The notes under the pieces: generated by a model
The model's input: only the letters and a program-made list of their open reading frames with translations
Told to the model about the DNA's origin: nothing
Database searches by the model: none
In this document: one piece after another, positions 34,021 through 41,774 of the stretch
How the letters are laid out: the number at the start of each line of letters is the position of its first letter
How positions within the stretch are numbered: position 1 is the stretch's first letter
Assembly: GCF_024970185.1 (NCBI RefSeq)
Contig: NZ_CP103965.1
Span: forward strand, 1,670,001 to 1,734,000
DNA length: 64,000 nucleotides
Direction of reading: 5' to 3'
Origin: Pseudomonas sp. N3-W
GTDB taxonomy: Bacteria; Pseudomonadota; Gammaproteobacteria; Pseudomonadales; Pseudomonadaceae
Translations under genes and position numbers: made by a program

Positions 34021-34884
34021 GTGAATGTAGATTTGCACTGCCATAGCACGGCCTCCGATGGCGCCCTGGCGCCCGCGGTACTGGTTGCGCGTGCGTTCGA
34101 GAAAGGCGTGCGAGTCCTGGCCTTGACCGATCACGACACCCTTGAAGGCCTGGAAGAGGCCCGCAGCGCTGCCACGGCGCTGGGGATGCAACTGGTCAAT
34201 GGCGTCGAATTGTCCTGCACCTGGGGCGGGGCAACCATTCATGTGCTGGGCTATGGCTTCGACGTCAACGCTGCGCCGTTGGTCGAGGCGATTGCCAGGT
34301 TGCACGATGGCCGCTGGCTGCGGTCCGAAGAAATAAGCCGCAAGCTGGCGCTCAAGGGCATGCCTGGGGCGCTGGAAGGCGCACGCAAGATGCAGCAGGA
34401 GCTGGGCGACAGCGGCAACGCGCCGGCGCGTCCGCATTTCGCCGACTGGATGGTGCGTGAAGGGCTGGTCAAGGATCGCGCCGAGGCCTTTCGCAAGTGG
34501 CTGGGCGCCGGCAAGCTGGGTGACGTCAAGCAGCACTGGCCGACCCTGGAAGATACGGTCCAGACCCTGCGCGCCGCTAAGGCCTGGGTCAGCCTCGCGC
34601 ATCCGTGGCATTACGATTTCACGCGCAGCAAACGTCGTCGGCTGATTTCTGACTATATTCAAGCGGGGGGCCACGCAATCGAAGTGGTCAATGGCCATCA
34701 GCCTGCCGAGCAAGTGGGCAGCCTGGCGATTCTGGCCCGCGAGTTTGGTCTGCTGGTCAGCGCCGGCAGTGATTTTCATGGTCCTGGAGGCTGGTCCGAG
34801 ATCGGTGAATACCGCCCGCTCCCGGAGGATCTGCCGCCACTTTGGTGTCGATTCAAACATGACCCAATCAACGCCGCCGTCTGA
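34021..34884 (+). CDS. PHP-domain phosphoesterase (YciV/RNase AM type)
   Basis: 287 residues. PHP metal motifs: HCHSTASDG (His7, His9), DHDT, the VELSC Glu, HPWHYDF, and late SDFHG, all in order as in YciV (RNase AM, 3',5'-nucleoside bisphosphate phosphatase), which trims 5' ends of rRNA and degrades pAp. GTG 34021 (VNVDLHCHS) is chosen with GAGG 11 bp upstream; the TTG at 34003 lacks a ribosome site. The yciV-yciO pair is conserved with E. coli. Confidence 0.85.
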   Translation: MNVDLHCHSTASDGALAPAVLVARAFEKGVRVLALTDHDTLEGLEEARSAATALGMQLVNGVELSCTWGGATIHVLGYGFDVNAAPLVEAIARLHDGRWLRSEEISRKLALKGMPGALEGARKMQQELGDSGNAPARPHFADWMVREGLVKDRAEAFRKWLGAGKLGDVKQHWPTLEDTVQTLRAAKAWVSLAHPWHYDFTRSKRRRLISDYIQAGGHAIEVVNGHQPAEQVGSLAILAREFGLLVSAGSDFHGPGGWSEIGEYRPLPEDLPPLWCRFKHDPINAAV

Positions 34885-34897
34885 ACAGGTAGAAAAT

Positions 34898-35527
34898 GTG
34901 AGTCAATTTTTCCAGATTCATCCGGAAAACCCGCAAGCGCGCCTGATCAAACAGGCTGTCGAGATCATCCGCCGTGGCGGGGTGGTGATTTATCCCACTG
35001 ACTCGTCCTACGCCATTGGTTGCCAGATCGGCGACAAAAACGCCGTGGAGCGCGTGCGCCGTTTGCGCCAGCTGGACGACAAGCACAACTTCGCGCTGAT
35101 TTGCAGCGACCTGTCGCAACTGGGGCTGTTCGCCAAGATCGACACCGGCACTTTCCGTATCCTCAAGGCCCACTTGCCCGGTCCTTACACGTTCATCCTC
35201 AATGCCACCCGCGAAGTGCCGCGCCTGTTGTTGCATCCCAAGAAGCGCACCATCGGTCTGCGTGTACCGAGCCACCCGATTGCCCTGGCATTACTGGCCG
35301 AGCTGGGGGAGCCGCTGATGAGTGTGACCCTGATCATGCCCGGTGAGACCGACCCGCTGAGTGATCCGCATGAAATGCGCCAGTTGCTCGAACATCAGGT
35401 CGACCTGATCATCGACGGCGGTTTCGGCGGGATCAAGGCATCCACCGTGATCAACCTCGCCGACGGCGAGCCGGAAGTCATTCGCGTGGGTTGCGGCGAC
35501 CCGGCGCCGTTCATGGCCGAGGCCTAG
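34898..35527 (+). CDS. yciO: YciO/Sua5-like L-threonylcarbamoyladenylate synthase family protein
   Basis: 209 residues of the YrdC fold. The beginning SQFFQIHPENPQARLIKQAVEIIRRGGVVIYPTDSSYAIGC is highly typical of YciO. Substrate pocket motifs KxR (KRTIGLRVPSHPIA) and the SxT-type (LPGPYTFIL) are visible. GTG 34898 fits the family; an alternative ATG 34859 overlapping the PHP gene is possible. TsaC makes the tRNA t6A precursor, and YciO is a slower or uncertain paralogue. Stop codon abuts the scpA start. Confidence 0.85.
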   Translation: MSQFFQIHPENPQARLIKQAVEIIRRGGVVIYPTDSSYAIGCQIGDKNAVERVRRLRQLDDKHNFALICSDLSQLGLFAKIDTGTFRILKAHLPGPYTFILNATREVPRLLLHPKKRTIGLRVPSHPIALALLAELGEPLMSVTLIMPGETDPLSDPHEMRQLLEHQVDLIIDGGFGGIKASTVINLADGEPEVIRVGCGDPAPFMAEA

Positions 35528-36349
35528 ATGTCGGCAGTAGAACCGGTAGTCGACAGTCAGGCCGGCGCCCAGCAAGAACTGCCGTTCGCCATGGTCTATG
35601 GCCAGGCCGTCCTGGAAATGCCGCTTGACCTGTATATCCCGCCGGACGCGCTGGAGGTCTTCCTTGAAGCCTTCGAAGGCCCGTTGGACCTGCTGCTGTA
35701 CCTGATCCGCAAACAGAACATCAACATCCTCGACATTCCGGTGGCGGAAATCACCCGCCAGTACATGGGCTATGTCGAGTTGATGCAGTCGGTGCGCCTG
35801 GAGCTGGCCGCCGAGTACCTGGTGATGGCGGCGATGCTGGCCGAGATCAAGTCGCGGATGCTGCTGCCGCGCGCCGAAACCATCGAAGATGAAGAGGAAG
35901 ACCCGCGAGCCGAACTGATCCGCCGCTTGCAGGAGTACGAGCGTTTCAAGGCCGCTGCCGAAGGCATCGATGGCCTGAGTCGCGTCGGTCGTGACGTGGT
36001 GGTGCCCAAGCTGGACGCGCCCGAGGCGCGGGCGCGCAAGCTGCTGCCGGACGTGCGGCTGAGCGAGATTCTGTTGTCCATGGCTGAAGTGTTGCGCCGT
36101 GGCGACATGTTCGAAAGCCACCAGGTCAGCCGCGAGGCGCTGTCTACCCGCGAACGCATGAGCGATGTGCTGGATCGGCTCAAGGGCGGCGGTTTCGTAC
36201 CGTTTGTCGAGCTGTTCACCGCAGAAGAAGGGCGTCTGGGCGTTGTGGTGACCTTTATGGCGATCCTTGAACTGGTCAAGGAATCCTTGGTCGAGCTGGT
36301 GCAGAATGAGCCGTTCGCAGCGATCCACGTGCGGGCCCGAGCCGAATAA
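35528..36349 (+). CDS. scpA: Segregation and condensation protein A
   Basis: 273 residues, the kleisin of the bacterial condensin Smc-ScpAB. N-terminal Smc-neck-binding region (FEGPLDLLLYLIRKQNINILDIPVAEITRQYM, about 50-80), an acidic linker and a C-terminal winged helix (VPFVELFTAEEGRLGVVVTFMAILELVKE, near 225-255). The start directly follows the yciO stop; a Met at residue 22 (MVYGQ) is an alternative. Pseudomonas also carries MksB condensins elsewhere, which this is not. Operon: PHP-yciO-scpA-scpB. Confidence 0.92.
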   Translation: MSAVEPVVDSQAGAQQELPFAMVYGQAVLEMPLDLYIPPDALEVFLEAFEGPLDLLLYLIRKQNINILDIPVAEITRQYMGYVELMQSVRLELAAEYLVMAAMLAEIKSRMLLPRAETIEDEEEDPRAELIRRLQEYERFKAAAEGIDGLSRVGRDVVVPKLDAPEARARKLLPDVRLSEILLSMAEVLRRGDMFESHQVSREALSTRERMSDVLDRLKGGGFVPFVELFTAEEGRLGVVVTFMAILELVKESLVELVQNEPFAAIHVRARAE

Positions 36350-36360
36350 CGAGTTGAATC

Positions 36361-37359
36361 ATGAACCTGACTGAACCCCGCGAGCTGGCGCCACTGCTTG
36401 AAGCTTTTCTGTTGGCTTCGGGAAAGCCGCAATCCCTTGAGCGTCTGTTCGAACTCTTCGAAGAGGGCGAACGGCCGGAGCCGCCGGTTTTCAAAAAGGC
36501 CCTGACCTTGCTGGCCAAGTCCTGCGACGGCCGGGCTTTCGAGTTGAAGGAAGTGGCTTCCGGCTACCGCCTGCAGATTCGCGAAAAGTTTTCGCCGTGG
36601 GTCGGCCGTTTGTGGGAAGAACGTCCACAGCGTTATTCGCGTGCCATGCTCGAAACCATCGCGCTGATTGCCTATCGCCAGCCGATCACCCGTGGCGAGA
36701 TCGAAGACGTGCGGGGCGTGGCGGTCAACAGCCACATCGTCAAAACCCTGCTGGAACGCGAGTGGATCCGCATCGTCGGCTACCGCGACGTACCCGGTAA
36801 ACCGGCGATGTTTGCCACCACCAAGGCGTTTCTCGACCACTTCAACCTGCAAAACCTCGACGACTTGCCGCCGCTGGCCGAACTGCGCGAGCTGGAACCT
36901 GATCCGATCCTCGATTTCGACGACGCTCCGGTGCCTGCCGGCTTGCAGGAACTGGCCGATGCCAGCGCCGAGCCGGAAGAGCCCAAGGAGGAGACCAGTT
37001 TCCACACCCTGTTGCTGGAGTTGGACACGATGGAGGAGGGGATCAAGACCGATTTCGATGATCTGTTGCGTGATGGAGTGGGGGCAGAGATCGATGCCGG
37101 GGAGGTCGCTGACCAGCCTGGGCCTGCAATCGAAACTGAACTTCAGGTAGAGCCCGAGGCCACAGTCGAAGAGGAGCAGGAAGAAGAACAGGAGGACGAC
37201 ATTCTGGGTGTCGCCGAGGCTCGCGAGAAGCTCCTCGCGGCGGTCGCCGCGCTCGAACAGCACAAGCCCGAACCTGAGCCTGAACTCAGCGACGAAGAAG
37301 CCGAAGCCCGGGCGCTGGCCGAAGCGATAGAGGCCGAACGGCGTGAGTTCGAGGATTGA
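36361..37359 (+). CDS. scpB: Segregation and condensation protein B with long acidic tail
   Basis: 332 residues. The two winged-helix domains of ScpB fill about residues 1-185 (LAPLLEAFLLASGKPQSLERL; YSRAMLETIALIAYRQPITRGEIEDVRG; NSHIVKTLLEREWIRIVGYRDVPGKP). After these comes an unusual 145-residue acidic, Glu/Pro/Ala-rich, low-complexity tail (runs such as EEEQEEEQEDD). Typical ScpB is near 190-250 residues, so the tail is an extension that appears in this genus. It begins 11 bp after scpA. Confidence 0.9.
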   Translation: MNLTEPRELAPLLEAFLLASGKPQSLERLFELFEEGERPEPPVFKKALTLLAKSCDGRAFELKEVASGYRLQIREKFSPWVGRLWEERPQRYSRAMLETIALIAYRQPITRGEIEDVRGVAVNSHIVKTLLEREWIRIVGYRDVPGKPAMFATTKAFLDHFNLQNLDDLPPLAELRELEPDPILDFDDAPVPAGLQELADASAEPEEPKEETSFHTLLLELDTMEEGIKTDFDDLLRDGVGAEIDAGEVADQPGPAIETELQVEPEATVEEEQEEEQEDDILGVAEAREKLLAAVAALEQHKPEPEPELSDEEAEARALAEAIEAERREFED

Positions 37360-37417
37360 CCCAGATCCTGTGTTCAATAAATATCCCGCAGGGGTATGTG
37401 TGGACTTGGAGTTTTCG

Positions 37418-37609
37418 ATGAGCTCAACCAAAGACCCCTGCATCAGCCTCTGCAAATTCACCGACGACATCTGCCTCGGTTGTGGCCGCAGCAAGCGTGA
37501 GATCAAGGACTGGAAGAAGCTCGACAAGGCGGACAAGCGCACCGTACTGGCCGAAGCGTCGCTGCGCCTGGTCAAGCTCGGCGCCACCGGTCGGCGGAAA
37601 AACAAATAA
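37418..37609 (+). CDS. DUF1289-family zinc-knuckle-like protein
   Basis: 63 residues with four cysteines spaced CISLCKFTDDICLGCGRS as in the DUF1289 family, and the following ...WKKLDKADKRTVL helix. Probably a small zinc-binding protein; function unknown. GGAG 7 bp before ATG 37418 supports the start. 58 bp downstream of scpB and possibly in its operon; rluB follows 155 bp later. Confidence 0.85.
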   Translation: MSSTKDPCISLCKFTDDICLGCGRSKREIKDWKKLDKADKRTVLAEASLRLVKLGATGRRKNK

Positions 37610-37637
37610 GCAGGCGCCCATCGACTAGTCTCTGATG

Positions 37638-37668
37638 CGCGAATGCCCTCATGAGCGTATGATTCGCG
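37638..37668. repeat. Inverted repeat upstream of rluB
   Basis: CGCGAAT and ATTCGCG form a 7-bp stem with a 17-base loop. It may be a leader hairpin of rluB or the end of the upstream unit; no T-run. Confidence 0.35.
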
Positions 37669-37764
37669 ACCCTTCGGCGATCCCTTCGCCCGAGACCCAG
37701 CTTTCAACGCTTCAGGCCCCTCACTTCAGAGCTGCCTGAACAGACCACACCGGGAGGTGCCCAG

Positions 37765-39033
37765 ATGAGTATCAACGACCAGAAAGACGACCAGGAAATC
37801 GGCCCAGCAGGCGAAAAACTGCAGAAAGTCCTCGCCCGTATCGGCGTCGGCTCGCGCCGTGACGTGGAAGCCTGGATCAGCCACGGCCGCATCAAGGTCA
37901 ATGGCAAAGACGCCACCCTCGGCCTGCGCGTCGACCTGCATGACGCCATCACCATCGATGGCAAAGTGATCAAGCGCGAAGAAGCCGCCGAGTCGGTACG
38001 CCGCGTGATCATGTACAACAAGCCCGACGGCGAGATCTGCACCCGTGACGACCCGGAAGGCCGTCCGACCGTGTTCGACAAGATGCCGCGTCCCAAAGAA
38101 GGTCGCTGGATCAACATCGGTCGTCTGGACATCAACACCACCGGCCTGCTGATGTTCACCACCGACGGTGAGTTGGCCAACCGCCTGATGCACCCGTCCT
38201 ACGAGATGGACCGTGAATACGCGGTACGTGTGCGTGGCGAAGTCGATGACGAGATGATCGAGCGTCTGAAAGCAGGCGTCGTCCTCGAAGACGGCCCGGC
38301 CAAGTTCACCGACATCAAACAGGCGCCGGGCGGCGAAGGCTTCAACCACTGGTATCACTGCGTGGTGATGGAAGGTCGCAACCGCGAAGTTCGTCGCTTG
38401 TGGGAATCCCAGGGCCTGGTGGTCAGCCGTCTGAAGCGCGTGCGTTTCGGTCCGGTGTTCCTCAACTCCGACCTGCCGATGGGCCGCTGGCGCGAAATGA
38501 GCCAGTACGAAGTCGACATCCTGAGTGCTGAAGTTGGCCTGACGCCAGTGGCCATGCCGCAGATGAACGCTAAGAGCAAAGACAAGCTTGAGCGTATGCA
38601 GCGTAAATCGTCGCGTCCGGTCGGCAAGACCGAGCGCGTGCGTACCCTGCGTCCTGCCGCTGGTGCGCCGGCTGCCGGTCCACGTTCGCCGCGTGAGCCG
38701 CAGATCGAAGGCGAGCGTCCAGCCCGCAAGCCGGCAGCGCCTCGTGCTGATGGCGAACGCGGTCCACGTACTCCGCGTCCGGCCAACGGTCGTACCGAGC
38801 GTGGCGAAGGCCGTGGCGCTCCGAGCGGTGGTCGCAGCGATCGTGGTGCTCCAGCAGGTCGCGGTACACCCGTGGCAGAGCGTCCAGCTGACACCAAGCG
38901 CCCGGCCAAGCCAGCGCCGAAGAAGCGCCCGGGCATCGTCCTGGTCGACAAGGACGCGCCATCGGGCAAGCGCCGTGGCGCCCCGGCCGGTTCCGGCCAG
39001 CGTCCAGGCTTTGGCCGTCGCAAGCCTGAGTAA
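37765..39033 (+). CDS. rluB: 23S rRNA pseudouridine(2605) synthase RluB
   Basis: 422 residues. An N-terminal S4 RNA-binding domain (KLQKVLARIGVGSRRDVEAWISHGRIKVNG, about 15-60) leads to the RsuA-type synthase domain; the catalytic Asp is in GRLDINTTGLLMFTTDGEL (about 125-145). The catalytic body ends near residue 280. A 140-residue disordered, basic tail of Arg/Pro/Ala/Gly repeats follows (many AGRG and RPA units, ending GFGRRKPE). GGAGGTG 7 bp before the ATG supports the start. It modifies 23S rRNA helix 93. Followed by a strong terminator. Confidence 0.92.
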   Translation: MSINDQKDDQEIGPAGEKLQKVLARIGVGSRRDVEAWISHGRIKVNGKDATLGLRVDLHDAITIDGKVIKREEAAESVRRVIMYNKPDGEICTRDDPEGRPTVFDKMPRPKEGRWINIGRLDINTTGLLMFTTDGELANRLMHPSYEMDREYAVRVRGEVDDEMIERLKAGVVLEDGPAKFTDIKQAPGGEGFNHWYHCVVMEGRNREVRRLWESQGLVVSRLKRVRFGPVFLNSDLPMGRWREMSQYEVDILSAEVGLTPVAMPQMNAKSKDKLERMQRKSSRPVGKTERVRTLRPAAGAPAAGPRSPREPQIEGERPARKPAAPRADGERGPRTPRPANGRTERGEGRGAPSGGRSDRGAPAGRGTPVAERPADTKRPAKPAPKKRPGIVLVDKDAPSGKRRGAPAGSGQRPGFGRRKPE

Positions 39034-39054
39034 AGCGGTAAGCGCTTGATGAGA

Positions 39055-39087
39055 AAAACGCCAGCCTTCGGGTTGGCGTTTTTTTTT
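39055..39087 (+). terminator. Intrinsic terminator of rluB
   Basis: AACGCCAGCC and GGTTGGCGTT pair around TTCG and are followed by a run of nine T residues: a textbook Rho-independent terminator 22 bp after the rluB stop. Confidence 0.92.
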
Positions 39088-39362
39088 GCCTGGCTTTAGG
39101 GGTGTGGGCTTGCTCGCGAAGGCGTCAGTTGCAGCGCTGCCAGTCTGGATCTGCCATGGCAAAAAATCGTTACGCCATGTAAACAAATCATGACGAAATA
39201 TGCCGTTTAAGCCTGTGGACTGAGCCCCGTCACCAAAACGTAATGAAAACCTGCCGTAATCAACCTCGCTTCCCGTCTCCCAAGCCTCTACCCCGCTTGT
39301 TTCAGCCTCGCTGGAAGGGTGAGATGCGCCATGCCTGTCGTGCAGGTGCATAACAAGAAGGA

Positions 39363-39418
39363 GGCGCAATGAACGCCGTGATCCATCTCCATCTCTCCCC
39401 GTGGGGCGTTTTTTTAAC
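39363..39418 (+). promoter_or_regulatory. Alternative hairpins, candidate attenuator
   Basis: GGCG (39363-39366) can pair with CGCC (39373-39376), closing over the ribosome site and ATG of the small ORF. The same CGCC can instead pair, as AACGCC, with GGCGTT (39406-39412 region), which is followed by seven T residues. The two structures exclude each other, as in an antiterminator/terminator switch. Confidence 0.4.
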
Positions 39419-39515
39419 CGTCCCCGCCGAAGACCTGCAAAGGTCTGACTCATTTTTTGCAGCCGCCCGAGGCCCTCGGGGTGGACACGTGCAATCCCGG
39501 CAACCGACACGCTGA
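39369..39515 (+). CDS. Candidate 48-codon leader ORF
   Basis: Forty-eight codons behind a near-perfect ribosome site (AAGGAGG, 5 bp before ATG). The product begins MNAVIHLHLSPWGVFL, with one Trp and two His, and ends basic. A T-rich terminator-like element overlaps codons 2-16 and a second hairpin with a GCAA tetraloop (39431-39446) followed by T6 lies inside the later half. It ends before the aroP promoter. It may be a leader peptide, a small protein or chance; codon use in the second half is not strongly gene-like. Confidence 0.35.
   Translation: MNAVIHLHLSPWGVFLTVPAEDLQRSDSFFAAARGPRGGHVQSRQPTR
39431..39458 (+). terminator. Terminator-like hairpin with GCAA tetraloop
   Basis: AGACCT and AGGTCT form a 6-bp stem closed by GCAA. 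GACTCA and six T residues follow. The gap before the T-run weakens the call. Confidence 0.4.
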
Positions 39516-39527
39516 CTCAAGCGGTGT

Positions 39528-39556
39528 CTGGCAGCAGGGGGTTAGCGGTGTACAAT
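39528..39556 (+). promoter_or_regulatory. Sigma-70-type promoter for aroP
   Basis: -35 CTGGCA and -10 TACAAT are separated by 17 bp. GCGCCGCG right after the -10 box is a GC-rich discriminator of the stringently controlled type. Transcripts would start near 39563 and carry the 20-codon leader ORF ahead of aroP. Confidence 0.6.
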
Positions 39557-39683
39557 GCGCCGCGTTTTACTGTGACCTCCTGCGCACCCGCGCAACTTTC
39601 AAGGCTATCCGCCTTGTTCACTCCGCCGCGCCACAAGCGTGTCGGGTTCGATTTCGTCACAGATAAAAACAAACAGGTGACGC

Positions 39684-39746
39684 ATGACCGTTGTAAATAC
39701 GCTGAACTCCTGGTGCTTGCGCTGGGGTTTGATCGGCGCTGTTTGA
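39684..39746 (+). CDS. 20-codon Trp-containing leader peptide ahead of aroP
   Basis: Twenty codons: MTVVNTLNSWCLRWGLIGAV then TGA. AGGTGA lies 4 bp before the ATG, a good ribosome site. Trp10 and Trp14 (TGG) sit four codons apart. The ORF lies downstream of the candidate promoter and 60 bp before the aromatic amino acid permease, the position of a sensing leader peptide. Behind it a small hairpin (TTGCT with AGCAA, 39749-39765) has no T-run, so control, if any, may be translational or Rho-dependent rather than by an intrinsic terminator. Confidence 0.5.
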   Translation: MTVVNTLNSWCLRWGLIGAV

Positions 39747-39806
39747 AATTGCTTTCGAGCAGCAACGTCTACTGAACATCATCAAACCTTGCGTGAGACC
39801 CTTTTC

Positions 39807-41219
39807 ATGAGTGGACAGAACTCGCAGTCAGGCGAGCTTAAACGCGGCCTGAAAAATCGCCACATTCAACTGATCGCCCTTGGTGGCGCGATTGGTACGG
39901 GCTTGTTCCTCGGCTCGGCCGGGGTGCTGAAGTCTGCCGGCCCGTCGATGATCCTCGGCTACGCCATCTGTGGCTTCATCGCCTTCATGATCATGCGCCA
40001 ACTGGGCGAAATGATCGTCGAAGAGCCGGTGGCCGGTTCTTTCAGCCACTTCGCCCACAAATACTGGGGCGGCTTTGCCGGTTTCCTGTCGGGCTGGAAC
40101 TGCTGGATCCTGTACATCCTGGTGGGCATGTCGGAACTGACCGCGGTCGGCAAGTACATCCACTACTGGGCGCCGGACGTCCCGACCTGGGTCTCGGCGG
40201 CCGGCTTCTTCGTGCTGATCAACCTGATCAACCTGGCCAACGTCAAAGTCTTTGGTGAGGCCGAATTCTGGTTCGCGATCATCAAGGTCGTGGCCATCGT
40301 CGGCATGATCGCCCTGGGCAGCTACTTGCTGGTCAGCGGTAATGGCGGCCCGCAGGCGTCGGTGAGCAACCTGTGGTCCCACGGTGGTTTCTTCCCCAAT
40401 GGCGTCAGCGGTCTGGTGATGGCCATGGCGATCATCATGTTCAGCTTCGGCGGCCTGGAAATGCTCGGTTTTACCGCTGCTGAAGCCGACAAGCCGAAAA
40501 CCGTGATCCCCAAAGCCATCAACCAGGTGATCTACCGGATCCTGATTTTCTACATCGGCGCACTGGTGATCCTGCTGTCGCTGACGCCGTGGGACAGCCT
40601 GCTGGCGACCCTGAATGCGTCCGGCGATTCCTACAGCGGCAGCCCGTTCGTGCAGGTGTTCTCGATGCTGGGCAGCAACACCGCTGCGCACATCCTCAAC
40701 TTTGTGGTGCTGACGGCTGCGCTGTCGGTGTACAACAGCGGCACCTACTGCAATAGCCGCATGCTGCTGGGCATGGCCGAGCAGGGTGATGCGCCGAAGG
40801 CACTGGCGAAGATCGACAAGCGCGGCGTGCCGGTGCGTTCGATCCTGGCTTCCGCCGCTGTGACGCTGATCGCGGTGTTGTTGAACTACCTGATGCCGCA
40901 ACAGGCGCTGGAACTGCTGATGTCGCTGGTGGTTGCAACGCTGGTGATCAACTGGGCGATGATCAGCTTCTCGCACTTCAAGTTCCGCCAGCACATGAAC
41001 AAGACCCACCAGACGCCGCTGTTCAAGGCCCTGTGGTACCCGTACGGGAACTACGTGTGCCTGGCGTTCGTGGCGTTCATCCTGTGCGTGATGCTGCTGA
41101 TTCCGGGTATCCAGATCTCGGTGTATGCGATTCCGGTGTGGGTCGCGTTCATGTGGCTCTGCTATGGCATCAAGAACAAACGCAGTGCTCAGCATGCGTT
41201 GCAGGCAGCGGCTAAATAA
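39807..41219 (+). CDS. aroP: Aromatic amino acid permease AroP
   Basis: 470 residues with twelve membrane segments of the APC amino acid/polyamine/organocation family. The family signature IQLIALGGAIGTGLFLGSAGVLKSAGPS is at about 20-47 and KVFGEAEFWFAIIKVVAIVGMIALG at about 145-170. Sequence resembles AroP/PheP-type aromatic permeases more than lysine- or proline-specific ones, and it lies near phhABC, whose regulon includes aromatic amino acid uptake. ATG 39807 is chosen although the ribosome site is poor. A clear terminator follows. Confidence 0.82.
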   Translation: MSGQNSQSGELKRGLKNRHIQLIALGGAIGTGLFLGSAGVLKSAGPSMILGYAICGFIAFMIMRQLGEMIVEEPVAGSFSHFAHKYWGGFAGFLSGWNCWILYILVGMSELTAVGKYIHYWAPDVPTWVSAAGFFVLINLINLANVKVFGEAEFWFAIIKVVAIVGMIALGSYLLVSGNGGPQASVSNLWSHGGFFPNGVSGLVMAMAIIMFSFGGLEMLGFTAAEADKPKTVIPKAINQVIYRILIFYIGALVILLSLTPWDSLLATLNASGDSYSGSPFVQVFSMLGSNTAAHILNFVVLTAALSVYNSGTYCNSRMLLGMAEQGDAPKALAKIDKRGVPVRSILASAAVTLIAVLLNYLMPQQALELLMSLVVATLVINWAMISFSHFKFRQHMNKTHQTPLFKALWYPYGNYVCLAFVAFILCVMLLIPGIQISVYAIPVWVAFMWLCYGIKNKRSAQHALQAAAK

Positions 41220-41238
41220 CGGCGCTCGCCAGAACGAG

Positions 41239-41264
41239 AAACCCGGCCATGTGCCGGGTTTTTT
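41239..41264 (+). terminator. Intrinsic terminator of aroP
   Basis: AACCCGGC and GCCGGGTT pair around CATGT, followed by six T residues, 20 bp after the aroP stop. Confidence 0.92.
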
Positions 41265-41360
41265 GTTTCCAGGGTTCACACAAATCCCTTGTGGTGATCT
41301 TTGGCGTGCCGAAAATCGCATTCGCGGTATCCTGCGCCTTCTGAATACGGACGCTTTTCC

Positions 41361-41774
41361 ATGCTGGTGATTTCCAACAACGTGCATCTGCCGGATGCCG
41401 AGATCGAGTTGACGGCCATTCGCGCCCAGGGCGCCGGTGGGCAGAACGTCAACAAGGTGTCGAGCGCCGTGCACCTGCGCTTCGACATACCGGCCTCGTC
41501 CTTGCCCGAGTTCTACAAGGAACGGCTGCTGGCGCTGCGCGACAGTCGCATCACCAGCGAAGGGGTGTTGATCATCAAGGCCCAGCAGTACCGCACGCAG
41601 GAGGCCAATCGTGCCGATGCGCTGGAGCGGCTGACCGAGTTGATTCTCAGCGCCACCAAGGTCGAGAAGAAGCGCCGCCCGACCAAGCCGACCCTCGGTT
41701 CGAAGAAGCGCAGGCTCGAATCGAAGACCAAGCGCGGCAGCATCAAGGCCGGGCGGGGCAAGATCGATTTCTAG
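41361..41774 (+). CDS. arfB: Alternative ribosome-rescue factor ArfB
   Basis: 137 residues. The catalytic GGQ (residues 26-28, in [22 protein letters not shown]) of class-I release factors is present without a stop-codon-reading domain. A long basic C-terminal tail ([31 protein letters not shown]) fits the mRNA channel of stalled ribosomes. It releases peptides from ribosomes lacking a stop codon, with no tmRNA needed. Its end overlaps the convergent MFS gene by 4 bp. Confidence 0.92.
   Translation: MLVISNNVHLPDAEIELTAIRAQGAGGQNVNKVSSAVHLRFDIPASSLPEFYKERLLALRDSRITSEGVLIIKAQQYRTQEANRADALERLTELILSATKVEKKRRPTKPTLGSKKRRLESKTKRGSIKAGRGKIDF

Larger units (their letters stand above)
39088..39806 (+). 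promoter_or_regulatory. Long leader region upstream of aroP
   Basis: About 720 bp with no ordinary gene but dense structure. In order: a REP fragment (39103-39123), a TGTAAA half-site (39178-39183), a candidate 48-codon ORF with two terminator-like hairpins inside it (39369-39515), a sigma-70-like promoter (39528-39556), a small hairpin (39600-39616) and a 20-codon ORF (39684-39746) ending 60 bp before aroP. See the separate entries. AroP itself has a weak ribosome site, so leader control is plausible. Confidence 0.55.

Noticed and set aside
35770-37707. 645-residue minus-strand open frame
   Set aside because: Antisense to scpA-scpB; no ribosome site or domain.
37726-39510. 594-residue minus-strand open frame
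   Set aside because: Antisense shadow of rluB. Its Arg/Ala/Thr-rich content mirrors the basic repeats of the RluB tail.
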